64,000 nt of DNA from the NCBI GenBank assembly GCA_951812775.1, contig OX638326.1:3359391-3423390 (forward strand), written 5' to 3'. The position numbers and the translations under genes are program-made. Below, piece after piece: positions 59,913 to 64,000 of this stretch (its first letter is position 1; each line of letters begins with the position of its first letter). Source of the DNA: an uncultured Alphaproteobacteria bacterium. GTDB lineage: Bacteria; Pseudomonadota; Alphaproteobacteria; MPNO01; UBA2964. The notes under the pieces are model-generated. The model did not search any database. It was not told the DNA's origin and worked only from the letters and a program-made list of their open reading frames with translations.

Positions 59913-61037
59913 CTATTTTCCAATGCGATGGATGCTCGTAATGCCATCGCCTGGGATATGATCGATTAAATCGGTTTCTTCTGCGGCTTCGCCCAATTCA
60001 ATTTCCGTGATGCGCTCGCCGCGCTTGGAGACTTTCTCTGACGAAATTCGAATTTCCCGCAAATCTTTTTCAGCTTGTCCAAAATGCTTCTCAAGATTCT
60101 CAACGCGTTGATCGAGGCGCGATACATCCCCTAGCATGATCAGGACTTCCTTTTGGATCACGCTCGCTTGCTCTTGCATCTGCGCATCTTTGAGGATCGC
60201 GCGGACGGTGTTAAGGGTGGCCATCAAGGTCGTTGGTGATACAATCCACACACGTTTGGCGTAGGAATTCTCTATCACTTTGGCGAAATTTGCATGCAGC
60301 TCTGCATACACTGCTTCGGACGGCAGGAACATCAAGGCGGACTCCGCTGTTTCGCCCGGTACGATGTAGCGTTCCGCGATATCGTTGATGTGTTTATTGA
60401 CGTCTGTAATCAGCTGACGTCCAGCGGCAGTGCGTTCGCTATCATCCTTGGATTCGACGAGAGCGCGATAGCTTTCCAGTGGGAATTTAGCATCGAGGAC
60501 AATTGACCCGGGTGGATTTGGCAGGTGAATGACGCAGTCTGCGCGCTTACCGTTTCCAAGCGTGGTCTGAAAACCAAATGCTGACGGTGGCAGGGCACTT
60601 TTGACGAGATCCTGCAGTTGGATTTCACCGAATGCACCACGTGCTTGTTTGTTGGACAACACATCCTGAAGGTCAACAACCTGGCTCGATAGTTCGGTGA
60701 TGTTCTTTTGTGCGGCGTCGATGACCGCGAGCCGCTCCTGCAACTTGGTCATGGTTTCGCCGGTTTTAACCGTACTTTGTTGCAGATTGTCTCCGATCCT
60801 CTTGGACAGATCGGCAAGCCGCTCCTCCAGTGTTTTGCTTAAGGCACGTTCCTGTGCTTGTAGTCGCTCGGCCAGTTGGGCCTGCTGAGCGGCGTTGGAC
60901 TCAGCCATTTGTGCAAGGCGGCCAATCAACTCACCCTGCGGATCGGGCTTATTCTGGGTATTTCGGAATATAACCGCGATCAGGGCTATCGCGAGGATCA
61001 CGGCTACCGAGATTGCAATGATCGAAATGATGTCCAT
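59913..61037 (-). CDS. rmuC: RmuC-family DNA recombination protein
   Basis: A 374-residue protein: an N-terminal membrane anchor (IISIIAISVAVILAIALIAV), a long coiled coil from about residue 35 to 120 rich in Gln, Glu and Leu, and the nuclease-like RmuC domain with ARGAFGEIQLQDLVKSALP, KRADCVIHLP and SIVLDAKFPLESYRAL. It resembles restriction-endonuclease folds and limits inversions at repeats in E. coli. It precedes nupC in a two-gene unit and is divergent from def with a gap of about 170 bases. Complete. Confidence 0.92.
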   Translation of the reverse strand: MDIISIIAISVAVILAIALIAVIFRNTQNKPDPQGELIGRLAQMAESNAAQQAQLAERLQAQERALSKTLEERLADLSKRIGDNLQQSTVKTGETMTKLQERLAVIDAAQKNITELSSQVVDLQDVLSNKQARGAFGEIQLQDLVKSALPPSAFGFQTTLGNGKRADCVIHLPNPPGSIVLDAKFPLESYRALVESKDDSERTAAGRQLITDVNKHINDIAERYIVPGETAESALMFLPSEAVYAELHANFAKVIENSYAKRVWIVSPTTLMATLNTVRAILKDAQMQEQASVIQKEVLIMLGDVSRLDQRVENLEKHFGQAEKDLREIRISSEKVSKRGERITEIELGEAAEETDLIDHIPGDGITSIHRIGK

Positions 61038-61206
61038 AACAATTTTTTCCGCGACTTACTGGCAGCCAAATTATCTTCAAGGATAAATCATATCACGGGA
61101 ATGCGCGAATCAACGGTCACATGATTTATGGCTCTGTCCTTGACCTATGAGGCGCTAAGGCATACCTAAATCGCTCTTTGTGGTAAAACAGGTTACGCGA
61201 AGCGGA

Positions 61207-61725
61207 ATGGCACTTCTTCCAATCATAAAGGCGCCCGATCCAATCCTGAAAAAGCGCTGTGCACCGGTAGAGGTTGTCGACAGCGACATCAGGACTTTGA
61301 TGGATGATATGCTGGAAACCATGTACGCCGCGCCGGGGGTGGGTCTTGCAGCTCCCCAGGTAGCAGTGCACAAGCGGGTAATTGTCGTTGATACGGCAAA
61401 AGGGGACTCCGAGCGGTCGCCAATCCGTTTGGCCAATCCCGAAATTGTCCACTCCTCCGATGATGTGGCGGTGTATGATGAAGGCTGTTTGTCCTTTCCT
61501 GATCAGTATGCGGAGGTCGAGCGTCCGACCAAGGTGCGTGTTCGCTATATTAGCTATGATAACGAGGTTCAGGAGATAGAAGCTGAAGGTCTGTTGTCGA
61601 CCTGTATCCAGCATGAAATGGATCATTTAGACGGCAAGCTTTTCGTTGATCATATTTCGATGCTGAAACGGAACATGATCCTTCGTAAAATGACCAAGCT
61701 CAAAAAATCCGGGGCATTAAAGTAA
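61207..61725 (+). CDS. def: Peptide deformylase
   Basis: A 172-residue metalloenzyme that removes formyl groups from new proteins. The three motifs are present: GVGLAAPQVAV, EGCLSFPDQYAEV with the metal cysteine, and QHEMDHLDGKLF with HExxH-like metal ligands. The ATG at 61207 gives the normal MALLPIIKAPDPILKKR start with GAAGCGGA just before it; the GTG at 61180 in frame lacks support. Its last seven codons lie in a tandem duplication. fmt and truA follow in the same direction. Confidence 0.93.
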   Translation: MALLPIIKAPDPILKKRCAPVEVVDSDIRTLMDDMLETMYAAPGVGLAAPQVAVHKRVIVVDTAKGDSERSPIRLANPEIVHSSDDVAVYDEGCLSFPDQYAEVERPTKVRVRYISYDNEVQEIEAEGLLSTCIQHEMDHLDGKLFVDHISMLKRNMILRKMTKLKKSGALK

Positions 61726-61745
61726 AAAATCCGGGGCATTAAAGT
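61702..61745 (+). repeat. Perfect 22-base tandem duplication at the def stop
   Basis: The sequence AAAAAATCCGGGGCATTAAA plus GT occurs at 61702-61723 and again at 61724-61745. The first copy encodes the final codons of def and, with the next bases, its TAA; the second is untranslated spacer before fmt. It looks like a slippage duplication. Confidence 0.9.
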
Positions 61746-61752
61746 AGAGAGT

Positions 61753-62697
61753 ATGACAGCCTTGCGCCTTGTCTTTATGGGTACGCCTGAGATCGCGGTA
61801 CCCGCCCTTTCTGATCTTTTGAAGGCGGGGCAAGACGTCATCTGTGTCTACAGCCAGCCGCCCCGACCGTCCGGGCGCGGCCATCGTGTAACCCCGTCGC
61901 CGGTTCACAATTTTGCCAAAGAAAAGGGCATATCGGTGCGAACCCCGGAAAATTTTAAATCGCCGGAAGCTATTGCGGATTTCGCCAGCCTCAATGCAGA
62001 TATCGCCGTGGTCATGGCCTATGGTTTGATCCTTCCAAAAGCGATTTTGGAGGCCCCACGTCTCGGCTGTATCAATATTCATGTTTCCCTACTGCCGCGA
62101 TGGCGCGGTGCGGCACCCATACAGCGCGCTATTATGGCGGGTGATGACGAAACAGGGGTGACAATTATGCAGATGGATGAAGGTCTCGATACTGGGGCGA
62201 TTCTACGGCAGGACCGGGTGCAGATCGATCCGGAAACGACGGCGGAAAGTCTGCATGACGAGCTGGCGCAGATGGGTGCAGCATCCATATGTACAACACT
62301 GATTGATTTGACCAGTGGCAAGATTGAACCTTCGCCGCAGGAGCAGGATGGAACAACCTATGCTGCAAAAATAACGCGCGATGAGGGACGGCTGGATTGG
62401 CGATTGCCCGCCATCGATATTGAACGGTCAATCCGGGCCCTTAACCCTTGGCCGGGAACATGGTTTGAACGTGACGGCGAACGCATTCGGATTTTGTCCG
62501 CACAAGTCGTCGATGGAAAAGGGCAGGTTGGAGAAATTATCGATTCAAACGGATCAATTGTGTGCGGTGATCGCGCAATCAAACTGCTTGTCATGCAACG
62601 ACCGGGCAAATCGGCGACGGATGCTGAATCATTCTTGCGCGGGTATGAACTACCAGTGGGCACCATTCTGGAATCGCGACAAGGTTCCCCACAATGA
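61753..62697 (+). CDS. fmt: Methionyl-tRNA formyltransferase
   Basis: A 314-residue enzyme that formylates initiator Met-tRNA. The N-terminal [20 protein letters not shown] and the catalytic region [20 protein letters not shown], with Asn, His and the later Asp in [18 protein letters not shown], are complete. The C-terminal OB-like tRNA-binding domain follows. The order def-fmt-truA is usual in alphaproteobacteria. Its stop overlaps the truA ATG by ATGA. Confidence 0.95.
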   Translation: MTALRLVFMGTPEIAVPALSDLLKAGQDVICVYSQPPRPSGRGHRVTPSPVHNFAKEKGISVRTPENFKSPEAIADFASLNADIAVVMAYGLILPKAILEAPRLGCINIHVSLLPRWRGAAPIQRAIMAGDDETGVTIMQMDEGLDTGAILRQDRVQIDPETTAESLHDELAQMGAASICTTLIDLTSGKIEPSPQEQDGTTYAAKITRDEGRLDWRLPAIDIERSIRALNPWPGTWFERDGERIRILSAQVVDGKGQVGEIIDSNGSIVCGDRAIKLLVMQRPGKSATDAESFLRGYELPVGTILESRQGSPQ

Positions 62698-63446
62698 CGC
62701 GCTACCATCTGGTCATCGAATATGATGGGACGAATTATGTCGGCTGGCAGCGTCAGGACAACGGCCCATCAATTCAGGAAGAGCTTGAGAGGGCTGTTCA
62801 CGCATTTTGCGGAGAAACGGTCTTGGTTCAGGGAGCAGGCCGGACGGATGCTGGTGTTCATGCATTGGGACAGGCGGCGCATGTTGATATTGAACGCGAC
62901 ACAGATGCGCAAACCGTACGAGACGCCCTCAACGCGCATTTGCGGCCCAACCCGATTTCTGTTCTTGAGGCCACCGCCGTTTCTGATGAATTCCATGCCC
63001 GATTTTCAGCGCAGGCACGATCCTATCTTTATCGGATTATAAATCGCCGCGCCCCGCTCGCTACACAGCGTGATTTCGCCTGGCATGTCGCGGTTTCGCT
63101 AAATGCTGAACTCATGAACGAAGCGGTGCAACGCTTGATCGGCAAACATGATTTTTCGACATTTCGGGCAAGTATGTGTCAAGCGAGGTCACCGGTTAAG
63201 ACGTTGACGTCTCTCGATGTGACGCGGGATGGCGATGCCATAAATATTCGGGCAAGTGCGCCGTCATTCCTGCATCATCAGGTGCGTAATTTCGTCGGCA
63301 CTTTAAAGTTGGTCGGGGAAGGCAAATGGACCGCAGAGGATGTCAGTAATGCTCTTGCTGCCTGTGATCGAACGAAGGGCGGTCCGACGGCGCCACCAGA
63401 AGGTCTGTTTCTGACAGGCGTGACCTATCCGCCAAACAACCTGTGA
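62694..63446 (+). CDS. truA: tRNA pseudouridine(38-40) synthase
   Basis: A 250-residue enzyme that isomerises uridines in the anticodon arm of many tRNAs. The catalytic aspartate lies in [20 protein letters not shown]; other family stretches are [20 protein letters not shown] and [20 protein letters not shown]. Length is normal. It starts within the fmt stop and overlaps the convergent membrane-protein gene by 22 bases. Confidence 0.95.
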   Translation: MTRYHLVIEYDGTNYVGWQRQDNGPSIQEELERAVHAFCGETVLVQGAGRTDAGVHALGQAAHVDIERDTDAQTVRDALNAHLRPNPISVLEATAVSDEFHARFSAQARSYLYRIINRRAPLATQRDFAWHVAVSLNAELMNEAVQRLIGKHDFSTFRASMCQARSPVKTLTSLDVTRDGDAINIRASAPSFLHHQVRNFVGTLKLVGEGKWTAEDVSNALAACDRTKGGPTAPPEGLFLTGVTYPPNNL

Positions 63447-64000
63447 CCGATAAGAAGTTTGGTTGTCCAACTTTCAACAACCAGTCCAAGCATAAGGTCC
63501 AGAAGAACCATACCAAAGGCGCCCATCCCTGGGATCATAAGCGCCGTTCGGGCAATAAATCCCTGATAGATTAAAATCGCGATGATGGTGATGATGCTCA
63601 GGATGCTGGCGAACGGTGTTGGCAGCACGCCACTTTTGCCCAATATCGTTATTGCAAGCATCAGCGTTATCTGCAGCAAAGCCGCCCAATTATAGGCTGC
63701 GAAATATCGGCAAAACTGTTCCTCACGATCGATTATGCGGCAGACATAAAGCATGACAAATGGCATCGCAAACCAGCCGGCGACATAGCCCGAAGATTGG
63801 ATAAACAATGCCGATAATGACCCAACTTTGATCATCGCTTCCGGCGTTCGCATCATCACAAGTGCGATGTAGGCAGGGATGGCCAGAACGGCAGCAACGT
63901 AGGATCGCCAGAAAGCCCTTACCGTATTGTCGAATAACAAGAGGCCGTTTGCATCAAAACGGGCCAACATCCAGGCGCCAAAAATTGAACGGCTGATCTC
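63425..64000 (-). CDS. Membrane protein of unknown function, N-terminus beyond the window
   Basis: At least 191 codons remain open from the window edge to the stop at 63425. An ATG at 63970 exists, but the frame stays open upstream with plausible protein sequence ([20 protein letters not shown]), so the true start may lie outside. About five hydrophobic segments are visible, for example [30 protein letters not shown] and [16 protein letters not shown], and an [18 protein letters not shown] loop. I do not recognise a family with confidence. It overlaps truA tail to tail. Confidence 0.7.
   Translation of the reverse strand, partial: EISRSIFGAWMLARFDANGLLLFDNTVRAFWRSYVAAVLAIPAYIALVMMRTPEAMIKVGSLSALFIQSSGYVAGWFAMPFVMLYVCRIIDREEQFCRYFAAYNWAALLQITLMLAITILGKSGVLPTPFASILSIITIIAILIYQGFIARTALMIPGMGAFGMVLLDLMLGLVVESWTTKLLIGHRLFGG

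Overview
The window looks like a chromosomal stretch of an alphaproteobacterium, most likely Rhodospirillales-like. The evidence is a membrane-anchored CycM-type cytochrome c, a HisN-type histidinol phosphatase, Bug/TctC receptors, a compact XRE regulator of the type common in that group, and the ffs-dnaX-ybaB-recR order. Base composition is moderate throughout, apart from an A+T-rich patch near 33.3-33.6 kb. This taxonomic guess rests on gene content recognised by eye, not on a search.

Layout. (1) 1-0.7 kb holds remnants of a serine resolvase and of a DHA2 drug exporter. (2) 0.7-33.3 kb is a long accessory catabolic region. It has a two-subunit isoquinoline-oxidoreductase-type molybdenum hydroxylase, an ABC-F ATPase (Uup), a TauD-like dioxygenase and a GMC oxidoreductase. 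It continues with a second molybdenum hydroxylase large subunit broken by one in-frame TGA, an amidase with a small coupled partner, and an XRE regulator followed by Crp/Fnr and Bcr/CflA pseudogenes. Then come a DUF35/thiolase-fold/CaiB trio, two amidohydrolases, two alpha/beta hydrolases, an enolase-superfamily enzyme, two TctC receptors, a UbiD decarboxylase, an MFS carrier, a DUF3095 protein, two tandem VOC proteins, a class II aldolase and a flavin monooxygenase. Together these suggest uptake of carboxylated aromatic or N-heteroaromatic compounds, followed by ring hydroxylation, decarboxylation, ring opening and CoA-linked chain shortening. The substrate cannot be read from sequence alone.

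(3) 33.6-38.0 kb is an IS1595-type element with about 24-bp terminal inverted repeats. It carries passengers: a DNA methyltransferase fused to an HNH domain, a 54-residue protein, an unrecognised 280-residue protein paired with a PIN-domain nuclease, and a frameshifted small gene. The sequences on its two sides come from different broken genes.

(4) 38-51 kb has a lipoprotein hydrolase, a 2-hydroxyacid dehydrogenase, a frameshifted lipoprotein gene, an M17 aminopeptidase with a MarR regulator, and an apparent six-gene unit hisN-yejA-yejA-yejB-yejE-yejF for peptide import. (5) 51-64 kb is housekeeping: PAS protein, cytochrome c, kdsB, pheA, nudC, SRP RNA, dnaX-ybaB-recR, a PiuC-like dioxygenase, nupC-rmuC, def-fmt-truA and a membrane protein running off the window.

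An unusual number of genes are broken by single-base events: a TGA in coxL, a TAG in the crp remnant, and frameshifts in the Bcr/CflA, FAD oxidoreductase, lipoprotein and passenger genes and at the start of the flavin monooxygenase. Real decay in an accessory region or assembly error could each explain this. The strongest candidate for something undescribed is the cargo of the 4.4-kb insertion element, especially the PIN nuclease and its partner.
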